Position numbers and translations under genes: made by a program
Notes under the pieces: generated by a model
Database searches by the model: none
What the model saw: the letters and a program-made list of their open reading frames with translations, nothing else
Told to the model about the DNA's origin: nothing
Part shown: positions 48,480-59,618 of the stretch, in pieces
How positions within the stretch are numbered: the first letter of the stretch is position 1
Layout: every line of letters begins with the position of its first letter
Origin: Ottelia alismoides
Taxonomy: Eukaryota > Streptophyta > Magnoliopsida > Alismatales > Hydrocharitaceae
NCBI GenBank assembly: GCA_037367405.1
Contig: JAZKJV010009620.1
Coordinates: forward strand, 124,001-188,000
Direction of reading: 5' to 3'
DNA: 64,000 bases

Positions 48480-48720
48480 ATCCCTAGGATAAGATCAAAG
48501 TCATCCATTTCAATAAGTAATATGGAAATAGGTAACTGATGTCCTGTTATCAGTACAACACAATCATCCAGGATTTCTCATATTATAAATACTTTTCCTC
48601 TTGGTCCTTTGATCGGATAGGATTGTTGTACTTCTACCGGTACGTTACCCAAAGTGGGTATTATACATCGAGTAATAAATGAATGTGAAGCACATGAAGG
48701 CATGTACTAAAAAGCCATGA
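48480..48720 (-). pseudogene. Tekay-like aspartic protease remnant, active site lost
   Basis: Minus strand shows SHSFIT after the position of the catalytic triad, and [20 protein letters not shown] at the end, typical of Ty3/gypsy retropepsins. The triad expected just before SHSFI (D-S/T-G-A) reads PSCA, so the catalytic Asp and Gly are gone. A stop lies mid-domain near 48575. Confidence 0.8.
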
Positions 48721-48785
48721 ATAATAACGGTACCTCGTAAGACCATGCCTGAATTGTAGGCTTGTTCTTCAGTGATTGCACTGAG

Positions 48786-50026
48786 CTAGCCATTAGGAAT
48801 AGGCAAGCTAGAACCAACAACACTTTGTGATGGTTGTTGTGTAGGAGATGCTCCTTGTGAGCCATGACCTCTTCCTTGTCTTCCTTCGTGTGTTGCTCCA
48901 TTGCTTGGGGTGGATGTTATACTGTTAATTGGGGTTGGCTTAAACCCCGAAACTCTCAACTTCAGATAGTCTTTCTTGATGTGGCCTTCCTGATGACAGT
49001 AATAACACACATGTGCTCATGTTTGAGCTGAAGACCCAGCCACAAAGGTACTAGCTCCTGCTGCTCAGTCGCGAGGATATAGTGGAGGTTTAGAGAAACC
49101 CCCTCTTCCAGATAATTCCTAGCCCAAATTCTGTGGCGAGCTTATATTAGACCCAACTAGATGATAACGACTGTCTCTATGGTTATAATTCGCCTTACAT
49201 TTGGATGGTTCACCAGTAAAGTGGAAGCTTCTTCTTTGGAGGTTTTCATCCCTCTCCATCTCAATACGAGAGGCGATGTCCTTGGCTTCATCTACAGTGG
49301 TGGCTCTAAAACCTGCAAGCTTCTCTCTCAAATCTCCCTGAAGACCGCTAACAAATTTGGTAAGACACTCTTTGGTGAAGCTTCTAGAGCTGTGGAGTAA
49401 CGTAGTAGCTCGGTAAAGTGGATATGATAATATTGTACGGTCTTAGAACCTTGGTTCAGAGAAGCCAATTCTCTCCTCTTTAATTCTTCCCAATGGGAGG
49501 GATAGAAGTGAGCTCGAAACCTCTCTTCAAAGATATCCCATGGAATAGGATCTACTAATTTCTTTGAAATTTCTCTCCACCATCGTCGTACATAATCTGT
49601 TAGGGAGTAATCAGCAAAGTGCACCCAGGTGTCAACTGGTGCATGTATTATCCTCAACATCCTACTAACATCATCGAGCCATAATTCAGCCTTAGCAGGT
49701 GTCTCTACACCTTTGAATCGAGAAATCTTTCCCTTTCGGTAATTGTCAAGTAATTTTTGATGTCTAAGAAGGGCCTTCTCCATTTCTCCTTCATCTGGGA
49801 TCGGAGCAGACTCAGTGGAAGGATGGTAACTCGATCCTTCCTCAGAAAAGTGGACAGAACCCTCAACTCTAGCATCAGTAGGTTTGGATGCCTCTGGTCT
49901 CTCAGCTTGTGCATTGAGCCTCGCCTCTAATGCTTGCTGCCTTTGCCCCATGTCTTGGAGCATTGTCGTCATAGCTGCTAATTGTCTAGACATGTCTTGG
50001 TCCGACATGATCCTATGATGAATCAA
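48786..50026 (-). pseudogene. Tekay-like gag with defective zinc knuckle
   Basis: Gag builds the particle. The minus-strand ORF 49328-50026 (232 aa) starts with a coiled-coil-like QQALEARLNAQAERPE stretch and contains the retrotransposon gag fold motifs AELWLDDVSRMLRII, WWREISK, WDIFEERFRAHFYP and LRRELASLNQGSKTVQYY. Frame shifts lead to a 70-aa piece (TTVDEAKDIASRIEMER) and to CYYCHQEGHIKKDY at about 49000. This is a CCHC knuckle whose last Cys is Tyr. Confidence 0.88.
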
Positions 50027-50187
50027 AGCTAAAAGTTAGATCCTCTATGTCTTACCATGATGTACATAAGGGACAATGACTTGTGAATGGTACTGCAATC
50101 ACTTATTAAGATCAAATGATCTTAAGACAACCTTAGTTTCTGAATACCGCCCATACTTGTCAACTACTAAATAAATTACTAGAGTAA

Positions 50188-50203
50188 CATGGCTCTGATA
50201 CCA
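50188..50203 (-). promoter_or_regulatory. Primer-binding site, tRNA-iMet type (element T)
   Basis: Minus strand TGGTATCAGAGCCATG, three bases after the LTR end; classic initiator-Met primer site. Confidence 0.92.
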
Positions 50204-51663
50204 AACTATCATGACCCTGATTCCAGGTCTTCAAATCCTCCCATATCCGGATCTGGTTACTCAACAATAATTTATTCAGCAATCACAACTAACATTCAGA
50301 AACATACTACAAATAAAAATACTCAGAAGGAAGTATTTCAACACTTTTCCATTCACAAAATACAGTTCACATGATTCATTGTCCCACTACAACCATTACA
50401 TGTACATCAGCTGGAAGGAAATACACATAAATATTACTAACTACCTTACAAAAAAAAGCTACTATGGTTGGTCGGATGTCTCTGTTAGCTAGCTGGATTA
50501 TTAAAGTCCTTGCGATGGCTCACGGACACCTTTTGGGTTTTCCATAAATCATAAGATAAAAATTAGCGAATACTAAGTAACGAAGAAGAGAAAAGCAAAC
50601 AAATTGTTTAATTTTTCAAAACTTGTTATCACAAAAACTTTCATTAATTCTCATTAATTTAAGCCCTATTCCTTTCTATTCCACGTCAGGGATTAGTCCA
50701 GGGAATTACCTCACCACTATATGGACTCTGAAGCTGTGGACACTTCGGGATTGGAGATTGCGTTGATCTTGGTAAGCTTATGTCATCGCACGTCGCCTCA
50801 ACCAATCCTCTAATACTACCCTGACAATTTTCTTTTCTTTTATTAATCAGGATCTCAAACCCTCAGCCTGGCAAACAAAGGAGGACACCATCCTCGAGGA
50901 TTCGGTTGCTTAAAACCTCAGGCTAATATTTAATCATATAACCTAGTGGCTTTAAAAAAACATGTTATCGTGACCCAGACGCTATTGAACCACCCGTGCC
51001 TCCGCATGGCACGAACATATCTTTCGTCATTCAACTCGAATATTTTGGCTCCCAATACCACACGTTGCAAATCTTTCATTTCATGCGCACTTATCATAAC
51101 ATGGCAACCATGTACTACCTAGGTAGGGCAACGCCAATACGAGTTCCTTCCGACAAACCTACAGGTTGCATGTCTGACTTGTGGTTCTACTCCCAGTCAT
51201 TACTTAACGTATCACACAATCCTTTTTAGTATCCAACTCAAAACACATCGATTCCCATGATGTAATTCCTTCATTAAGCCTTAGATTAGCGTAACCATAA
51301 TTATCGAGTATAGACTTACACCTATATTAATTCATATATTTAAGTATTCAATTTATGCTCTTTTTAACTTCCAAACCCTAACTTTCCAAACCACTTTTCT
51401 GATGCTTAGACCATATTTTAGTGGAAATCACAAAGCAACTTTTCATGCTTTCTCAAAAATAGCCAAATTAGGGTTCTTCGTAGTAAGGAGCATAAGTACC
51501 GAAATCTCAACGATCTTATATGAAAACCCAGCAGCAAAAAGGAAGGATTTCGTTACCTAATCGAGCTCTCTCTCTCTCATATATAGTGTTTTATCGTGAT
51601 TCTTTTTCAACGGGATGATTTATAGCCCTGAAACGATCGAATTTTATTTTCACATCAAAAACG

Positions 51664-51907
51664 CTAAGAACGTGCCAAGAACGCGAAGAACGAAAATGTG
51701 CCAAGAACGCGAAGAACGAATGAAGAATGTGAAGAACACATGAAGAACATAAAGAACCCAAAGAACATATTTTTTCTTGAAATTTCGGCAGAGCTCCCCC
51801 TTATACGAGGTGATATTTCTAGAAAACGTTCGGCAGAGTTTCCCCTTATATCAGAACATATTTCTATAAAAAAATCGGTAGAGTTTCCCCTTATAAAATC
51901 ACCGAAA
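51664..51907 (-). repeat. Degenerate tandem repeats in T LTR
   Basis: Two adjoining arrays: short AAGAACG-like units, then three units of about 50-60 bp with a CGGCAGAGTTTCCCCTTATA core. Present in both LTRs, so older than the insertion. Confidence 0.75.
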
Positions 51908-52113
51908 GGAAACCACAAGGAAACTGAACATGAATTGAAAACCTACCTCACGAAGCAACTAAGAGAGGATCGTACCTTCCTTCTCATTGTTCTCCCGGCA
52001 GCGCTTCGCTAGCACTCCTTCCTCGGCTCCCACTCCTCCTCCTGACCTCTCGACCCTAGCCCTTGGGGTGGTGGTGGTAGTGGAAATCGTAGAGAATGAA
52101 TGGGTAGGGGGGC

Positions 52114-52121
52114 TATTTATA
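52114..52121 (-). promoter_or_regulatory. TATA box in T 5' LTR
   Basis: Minus strand CCTATAAATAGCCCCCC; probable promoter of element T. Confidence 0.72.
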
Positions 52122-52582
52122 GGCTCCAGAAATTGCTAACCATGGTTTAGACCTTAACTGCAGTTAACGGTCCATGGTTTTGGTCAAAATTTATCCGAAA
52201 CTTAGGTCTTAAGTTAGAACATTCTAGAGGATTCTAGATTCGCCAATGACGCTTAATTAACGATAATCGTGATTAACTTTCACTAATCATGATTTAACTT
52301 TCACGACTTACGTCTATCTTATGCTAACTATTGATTAGTATTCACTAATGGTCATTAGCATTTTTCAATCTGTCATTAGTTTCGTTAATCATGATTAATC
52401 GGTCATAATGATGATCATTAAGGTTTAATGATATCTTAAGCCTCCTTATTTATCTTTCTTCCGAAAATCATAACAAAACAAAATGAAGTCTGGTTCACAT
52501 GAAATGAATTCTGTTGGTTTCCTCTTGATGAGTCGAATCTTATTATATAGGATCTGAGAAATGCCACGTTCAAGGCTTTACA

Positions 52583-52587
52583 AATTT
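52583..52587. repeat. Target-site duplication AATTT, right copy (element T)
   Basis: Second copy of 38882-38886. Confidence 0.85.
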
Positions 52588-54895
52588 GCCTCTGGTGGAG
52601 GTATTTTTGCAATTCTTTGAAAGCTTGGTTGCACGGCTGCAAAATGACCTTCCAGCACATGCTAAACATACACGATGTACATGGGCATAATTCCCTGGTG
52701 ACGTGACGGAATGCACACAAATTTTCCAAATTCATGTATGTAGCACGTGAGGAGGTCTAGTTTGGAAGGTGAGTTAGGCTTGGTGGACCAGACCTCTACG
52801 TGGCAGCTCTGTATGCCTCACAATGCACGAGGCACACATGTTTGGGTCTTGGTTCGGGTGCTTCGTGCACCGTCCGATCGAGGAAGGGGAAGATAAATCA
52901 ATGGTGCATGTAGCTCGCCCCTTCCTCCTCTTCGTTCTTCTTCTCTTGCCAAGGGTTGGTTGAGCCGCTGCGCAACATCTCGCAGCTGTTGGACTTCTCA
53001 AAGAATGAGGCTTCTCTGGTCGACACACGACACATAGATCTTACGACAAGGTAGGGATGGTCGAGACCTGGAGATTTAACATGTCGATGCTTGGGGAGTC
53101 GGAGTGGCAGAGGCCTCCTCTGATTCTTGCCTCAGTGGTCGGCGAGGAGGGAGCTCACTGTCTGCAGGATAAGGAGATGTTCACTCGAAAGAGCTTGATA
53201 TCGCTCGGACCTACAAGGTTAGTAGAGGAAAGAAAACAAGGGAGGCAAAGCTCCAATCAATGGAAGAAAATCTGGAGCTGAGCTTCAGCCTATTGAAGGT
53301 TGGAGTCGGGGAATATCTGAGAAGAGAAGGGAAGAAGAGAGGGATATTGAGGTGGTGGAGTCGATTGTCGGGGAGAATGGGTTCTGATTGTGTGAAATCG
53401 AAGATGAAGTTATTTGAAGAAGAAGAAGATGGAACTGTGCAAGGGTTTTACTTGGTGTTGCGAATGGATCAAGCAAGAGGGATGGGTACCTATGGAGGAT
53501 CTCAGCATGTAGCTCCAATATTCTCTCAAGATCACTGCGGGGATCGAGCTAGGCAATTACGGAGAACTACTACAGCAAGGCTCCGAGGAGGCTTTGGATC
53601 TCTCCTGGAAAGGAAGGCTTCACTCGCCCTATAGAGAGCTTCGGTTGTCACTAGAAGGATTGAGGGAGCTCTCAACCTTTCACAAGGATTGATGGATGAT
53701 CAGATCTGAAGGAGAAGGTCAGGATTTATAGAAGGGTGGGTTAACAACGATCAAAGGTGGTCAAGCACTTTGATGAGTAGTGAAGGTGAGCGTTAGCTGG
53801 AGAATGAGGATGGCGTTACATGCAGGAAAGGGATCTGAGGGAGGTGCTGTGTAACGGTAGAGATGGGTGTTTAGGGTTTCGACCGTGGATGAAGGAGGTG
53901 GAGTGATGGATATGCTGGACCTAGAGGAGTGGCGGAGGGTGAATAGATATCAATCGGAGGTAGATGGAGGTGGCGGAGCGCATTGGGCATAGACAGAGGT
54001 ATGGAGGAAGGAGGTGAAGCGCATGTACCATTGAATCGGTTGAGATCCAACGATCGAGGATGGGTAGGTGGATCACGCACTGGGAGGGTGAGATTGACAT
54101 GTGACTGGGGTGTGTGAGTAGGGAAGAAGTGGGTCGTTGGATTGATTCTAATCCAACGGCCAGGAGTGGAGGTCGCTAGGGGATAAAAGGTTAAGATTGT
54201 GTCAACATGCAGGGTTGACTCGACTCTGATGTGGGTAGATGAGGAGCGAGAACGTATCATGGAGGTTGACCAAAGCCTTGACCAAGGAGTAGAAAATAAA
54301 CAAAATGAGAAAAGTATTAGAAGAAAGGGTCAAATAAAAAAGTGGCCAACAAGAAATTGTTGATCTCGATGATATCTACATATTTCATGAAGGGCTAAAA
54401 AATAAAATCATTTGTATAAAATACAATTTTTTTATATAGGTATTAATTACCTATTAACCCCTATTTTTAATATATTATTATTTGTATTTTTAATTTGATT
54501 TTACTTAGTTGATTAATTTATACACAAGATCTACATAATTAGTCAAACTTTTAGGGATTTTTATAAAATCAAACAAGGTAAAATATGTATAGAATATATA
54601 TTCAAACTCTTTTATTTTCTCTGGGTTTTTGTGATTTTTATGGATTTTGTTTCTTAATTCAAGTAAGTTAATTAATTAAAGAATATAAGTAAGAAAGAAT
54701 TAGGTCAAGATAATAAAATTTTATACATAAAATAATAGGTTCAACCAAGGTATAAAAACATGGTTATTTAATTACAGAATTTAACCCGAATTTCAAGCAT
54801 TGTTAGTGATTGTTAATTAATCAATCTTATGTGTTTAATTTAGTTATATGTTAACTAAGATTTCCATATAGAGTAGATGAACCATGGATTCATCA
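52588..54895 (-). repeat. Minus-strand Athila-like LTR (L), 5' piece
   Basis: Minus-strand start TGATGAATCCATGG at 54895, right after the element F PPT. It has the shared GATGATATCTACATATTTCATG-like module near 54365, CGTTGGATTAGAATC and TCCAACG palindromes near 54140, a GC-rich leader and a TATA box at 53724. Together with 38001-38886 it makes about 3.19 kb. It does not match F's 5' LTR. Confidence 0.75.
53724..53730 (-). promoter_or_regulatory. TATA box in LTR L
   Basis: Minus strand TTCTATAAATCCTG, upstream of a pyrimidine-rich leader. Confidence 0.5.
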
Positions 54896-54908
54896 CACCC
54901 CTATACTT
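54896..54908 (-). promoter_or_regulatory. Polypurine tract of element F
   Basis: Minus strand AAGTATAGGGGTG next to LTR L, with a weak CTTG/CAAG stem (loop GGGGA) upstream at 54919-54931. Confidence 0.7.
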
Positions 54909-55067
54909 AGATCTTTGCTTGTCCCCAAGTAATTTTTTAATGAGTTAGAAGTTTGAATCCCAAACTGTGCATGCGCAAATACAAGACTTGAAGACTAGTC
55001 TATGAGTTTTAGGTGACTCCTTAAATCTAATTCTAACCAAGTATCATCTAAAATATATTCAACATTT

Positions 55068-56244
55068 CTAATCCTGGCCTAGCAACTCGGTCAATGGTCT
55101 GGCCAACTTGCTGAAATCTTCGATAAACCGTCGGTAAAAACCGACATGGCCCAAGAATGACCTGACCTGCTTAATGGTTGTGGGTGGCTCTAGCTTTGAA
55201 ATTACCTCCACTTTGGCTGGGTCGACCTCCATGCCACTTTTAGAGACAACGTGGCCCAGCATGATTCCTTCAGTCACCATGAAGTTGCTCTTCTCCCACG
55301 AGAGCACCAGATTCACTTCACAGCACCTCTTGTAAGACTTGGTCTAGATAGTTAAGGCATTGGTCAAAAGAATCCCCATAGACCGAGAAATCGTCCATAA
55401 AGACCTCGAGAAAATTGCCCACCATATCAGCAAAAGCTGCGAGCATGCACCTTTGAAATGTTGTTGAGGCATTGCATAGCTCGAACGGCATCTGTCTGAA
55501 GGCGTACGTTCCAAAGGGACAGGTGAACATGGTCTTCTCTTGGTCTTTAGGAGCTATAGCCACTTGATTATACCCAGAGTATCCATCCAAGAAGTAGAAC
55601 TATTCCTTCATGACCAATCTCTCAAGAATCTGGTCGATGAAGAGTAAAAGAAAGTGGTCCTTCTTGGTGGTGAGATTAAGTCTTCTGTAGTCTACGCACA
55701 CTCGCCAGGAAACGGGTACTCTGGTCGCGATCTCCTCTCCTTTATCGTTCTTCACAATGGTGATTCCTAATTTCATTGGCACCACATGCATAAGGCTCAC
55801 CCATTTGCTGTTGGAGATGGGATAAATGAATCTCGCATCACACCATTTCTGAATTTCTTTCATAAAGACCTCCTGCAGATTTAGATTGAGTCTTCTCTGA
55901 AATTCTCGAGAGAGTTTGCTATCCTCCTCTAGGAAAATGCGATGCGAGCACAAGGATGGATTGATCCCATGGAGATCCGAAGTTCTCCAGCCTATCGCCT
56001 TGTGGTTACATTCAAGAACCTCCATAAGACGAGATTCCTGGTCTGCGGTCAGATGAGCATTGATAATGACTAGGTACATGTTAGGTTCTCCAACAAGAAA
56101 GGCATATTTCATATTGGAGGGCAACGGTTTCAACTCAGGCGGGCAAGGAGCTGCTTCAAGGGTGACTTTAGCTACTATTGTTGGTAGTGATTCTTTCATC
56201 TGTTCAGTGTCCACCCTACTTTGTTTTGCCTCAACATTCAACAA
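55068..56244 (-). pseudogene. Athila-like reverse transcriptase, C-terminal truncation
   Basis: On the minus strand, 55600-56244 covers the linker and N-terminal RT: PELKPLPSNMKYAFL, WRTSDLHGINPSLCSHRI, SRVP-type VPVSWRVCVDYRRLNLTTKKDHF. A stop follows MKE. 55318-55590 covers MDGYSGYNQVAIAPKDQEKTMF, FGTYAFRQMPFELCNASTTF and the catalytic FLEVFMDDFSVYG. 55068-55316 covers KSNFMVTEGIMLGHVVSKSG and VRSFLGHVGFYRRFIEDFSK, then LTELLGQD and a break. The FMDD catalytic box is intact. Two stops lie in the domain. RNase H is lost. Confidence 0.9.
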
Positions 56245-56760
56245 TTCACAGAACTCTTCAATGATCTGCTTCTGTTCTTAAAGGCACATCATCGTCACAT
56301 GGGTCTCCTTAAGCAACTCAGCAAATGTCTCATCATGATCGATAAGGGAAAATTCAACTGCATTCTCCAATCCCTCCTTTGGGAAGAGGAATTCATGGAT
56401 CTCGTTATCATCCATAAAGAGGTTGGTGTCTTGAATTTCGGCCAAAAATTCATAGTCTTCGGGATAATCGATCGCCCTTGCACATGCTACAGATGTCCCT
56501 TCTGGCGGTCTTGCGCCAAACATGGTCTCTATCTTGATTTTACCACTGCCGAAACCGAAGGTGATTTCTCTAGTGCCATAATTCACCACTGTGTTTGTCA
56601 CTCACAGGAACGGTCGCCCAAGTATGATTGGGGAGAGGAGCAATGGAGTGGAGACATCCATATCGAGTGTGATAAAATCAATTGGGAATTGCCTCCCCTG
56701 AACTGTGACTATCACGTCTTCCAACATGCCCCTAGGCCGCTTGACTGATTTGTCTGCAAA

Positions 56761-57123
56761 CTACAAAATCATCTTTGTGGGTTTGAGAGGTCTTAACCTG
56801 AATTTGGTGAGCAGTGAGGCTGGCACCAGGTTGACAGAAGACCCGTTGTCGAGCAAAGTGTGTTCGAACTCGGGATTGAACATCTGGCAGTGAACAAGAG
56901 GTGCTCCCTCATCTGGCTTCTTGTCCGAGAGGTTGTTGTTGGCATTGACTGTAGCCATTGTAAGAATATGCTTCTCAGACTTACCACCTTTGCTTATGGA
57001 GTTGTGACGATGAGGTCTTCGCCTATTTGTACATGCATCTTTCAGCCCTTTCTTCACAGCTAGCATGTACTCAAGAGATTTCATCAAAGGCATGTTCAAG
57101 ACCAAATTCTGGATGATTTCCAT
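56761..57123 (-). pseudogene. Athila-like aspartic protease, active site kept
   Basis: The minus-strand 120-aa ORF begins with LVLNMPLMKSLEYM (gag tail), continues with an EGAPLVHCQM strand and has the active-site run LLDNGSSVNLVPASLL (D-N-G). It ends KFRLRPLKPTKMIL. A stop follows. The rest, with a QGRQFPIDFITLDMD-like strand and an LGRPFL-type block, is visible in the same frame at 56600-56700. The best-preserved protease in the window. Confidence 0.82.
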
Positions 57124-57429
57124 GATGGTAGGGTCAACCAGAGCATTTTTAAAATTTTCATTTTTTGTGTTTTTTCATAAAATTTTCATTTTTTGTGCTT
57201 TTTCATTGCTTCTGGAAAAGGAATATTTACATAATCTGCTATAATGTCATTAAAAATTGTGTCCATATCATTGTTTACAGGTAGATGGTAAAAAGGTATA
57301 GAATCATCTACAATGTGTGGACCAAAAATTGCAGGCTCGGCTTCTGGTGTTGGCTTTGGCTTCGTTGCAGGTGCAAGATTCTTCAAGGACGGATCGGGTT
57401 CTGTGCCTTGTGCAGGCGTCTCCACTGCC
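57124..57429 (-). other. Gag-protease linker of element F
   Basis: Minus-strand 79-aa open stretch (57186-57425) rich in Pro, Glu and Asp (KPTPEAEPAIFGPHIVDD); a variable linker. A short duplicated word TTTTCATTTTTTGTG lies at 57157-57200. Confidence 0.5.
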
Positions 57430-59618
57430 GGTAGGTCCCCACCGAGGTTGTTGTCATCTTTTTGTATTCTCTTTATTTTTTTTGTGATTTTTCTGCAAAT
57501 GGCGTTCCTCCAAAAAAATGCTTGGCCCTCATGCTAGCTGGACCGACGACTCCCCGTCAAATGCAATGTTCTTTCCTTTCGCAGCTATTGATGGCTGCAG
57601 CACTCTACCGCTTCTGAGAGTAACAGCATTAAATATAAACAACTCATTTCTACCAGAATTGGGTAGATCACTACAAACTACACGCTCCTTGCATCGGATA
57701 TTATTAGGATTGGCCTCGACCTAGGCTGGAATGAAGATTTTGGCAGCCATCAGGTTGTCTATCTTCTGGGTCATCTCAACCATAGTCTTGATGAGTTTTT
57801 CTAGACAAGCGAGGGTCGGGTTCATCGGTGCAACCTCAGAGGAATCGCCCACTTGGAGCCTCTGGTTTTGATAATGTGGGGGAGGTTGTTGTTGGTATCC
57901 CTGTGGAAAGAGATGGGGAGGAGGACAAGAGGAATATTGTGAATATTGTTGGGAGGGATAGGAATTGCGATATGATGCAGTCGGCTGCTGCGGAGGATAG
58001 CCTTGATTACAGTAGCCAGATTGTTGTTGCTGATATCCATTCCTCCATGTGTTCCCATATTGCAGAGGCTGCTGGTTTTGGGATTGGATGGGTTGGAAGT
58101 TTCTCCCTCCATGCTGTTGTTGGAGAGGTGGCCGATTAGTCGAATTCTGACCTCAGGGATGTCCCTGAGTATGGGTCAGATGTTGTTGGTGTTCCCATAT
58201 ACCATTGATCTCTTGAATCTGCGGCAGAGGAGGAGGAAACTGATCCGAATAGACTGGCTGCAACTGTTGTTGATAAACAACCATCTGGTTCTGGGACTAC
58301 GGGGGTTGCTCCGAGACCTACACGTAGTATACATGTTGGACTGGTGGAGGTTGTGGGAGACTCAGCTGAGGAGGTTGTATATGTGGTGGGTCCTTCTACT
58401 CAGTGGGGTTCTCGGTAATGGCTGACACAAAGTTGCAAGTGTTGGCGTTCAGGACACAGACTAGCTGCTCCAACTGTTGAGAAATCAAATCGAGCTTCTC
58501 CAAGCCCTAGGTTCTCTTCTCAATAACAGACAGTTTTTCGAGGTCCTGCGACCTCTTCTCGATGATTTCGACCTTAGACAAGTGGCTCTCAATGATGTTG
58601 AGGTTGGAGCTCTCATCCTTATCTTCAGTATGGGTAGCCATGTTTACAGGCTTGTTAATGCCAGCCGACATCTTCATGTAGGCACGTGACGAGGACTGAG
58701 AGGCCTCTCCTTCGGCCATCTCCTCAAAAATATTCCACACAACATCCTTATCTTTGTTAAAATGCGAGCCTCCACAAGCGGCATCGACGAGTCTTTGGCT
58801 TTCCAGTGTCAGCCCTCCGAAGAATGTTGCACGAGACTGGTCTTGGGAATCTCATGGTGGGGACACCGTTCTTGTAATTCCTTGAATCTCTCCCACGCTT
58901 CATGGATCGTCTATTGGGGTTGTTGGCAGAAGCTAGAGATGCGAGCGTGCATCTGATTCAGACGACCGAGAGGATAAAATTTGTGAAGAAATGCAGATTT
59001 CAACTTCCCCCATGTCGTGACTACTTCTCCCAAGTGGTCGACCTAATACAAGACCTTGTCCTTGAGGATGAATGGGAAGGCGGTCATCTTCACTACCCCC
59101 AACGGAATACCGGGGTAGTGAGTTGTGGCACAGATGCGACCGAACTTCCTTAGGTGGGTATAAGGTTTTTCGGTGGTGTTCCCATGGAATGTGGGGAGTA
59201 GGGATAGAAACCGTGGCTTTAGCTCGAAGTGGTGTGGATCTGTGGAATTTGAATCCATGAGGGTTATATGTTTGTTTCAAAGTGGGCTTCGGCGGCAGCG
59301 GTCCTTCCTCCCTTCTCTCAAAATAGGGTCCACCAACGGAAAATTTATCTCCCGCACCTCCCTGATTTGGTTCATCCTTAAGTTCTGGTTCTCCCTCCCT
59401 TCTGCCATCTCTCTCATCGGCCCTCCTCCTCAAGTCATTCAGCATATCTTGGAATGCAGTCTGGACCAAAGCCTGGTTGGTCAGTTGTTGTTGAATAGCC
59501 TGGATGGAAGCAAGCAGCTGATTGTTGACCTCATTTTGTGTAGTATATTGTCCTTCCCTTGATTGGTCAGTTCGGTTGGCTAGGGCTGCGGGCCCTTTCC
59601 TCTTCCAACTGGATCCAT
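57430..59618 (-). pseudogene. Athila-like gag, frameshifted
   Basis: Possible start MDPVGRGKGPQP at 59618. The gag core is at 59043-59258: FELKPRFLSLLPTFHG, PYTHLRKF, GIPLGVVKMTAFPF. It continues with WGKLKSAFLHKFYP, ARISSFCQQP, HEAWERFKELQERCPHHEIP in other frames to about 58800. The C-terminal half is rich in Gln, Pro and Tyr, with a TLRSGRVLQP segment at about 57590. This is typical of the Athila gag end. Several frameshifts and stops. No zinc knuckle seen. Confidence 0.8.

Larger units (their letters stand above)
38887..52582 (-). mobile_element. Element T: full-length Tekay/Del-like chromovirus, decayed
   Basis: LTRs of 2,355 and 2,376 bp, five-base duplication AATTT, iMet-type primer site, then gag, protease, RT, RNase H, integrase and chromodomain tail on the minus strand. 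It spans 13,696 bp, or 9,706 bp without the solo LTR S and its duplicated TACAC. Stops, frameshifts and lost catalytic residues in every domain mark it as inactive. It inserted into LTR L. Confidence 0.93.
50207..52582 (-). repeat. 5' LTR of element T (2,376 bp)
   Basis: Minus-strand start TGTAAAGCC at 52582, end ...CATGATA at 50207. It is the same family as 38887-41241. It includes the TATA box at 52114, AAGAAC-rich tract 51664-51768 and three degenerate CCCCTTATA repeats at 51779-51907. Confidence 0.92.

Noticed and set aside
53260..53634. 124-aa plus-strand frame and a 129-aa minus frame at 53871-54260
   Set aside because: Both lie in the GC-rich leader of LTR L; composition-driven, as in the other LTR leaders.
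56221..56748. 175-aa plus-strand frame
   Set aside because: Opposite-strand shadow of the element F protease-RT linker; no domain is recognisable in it.
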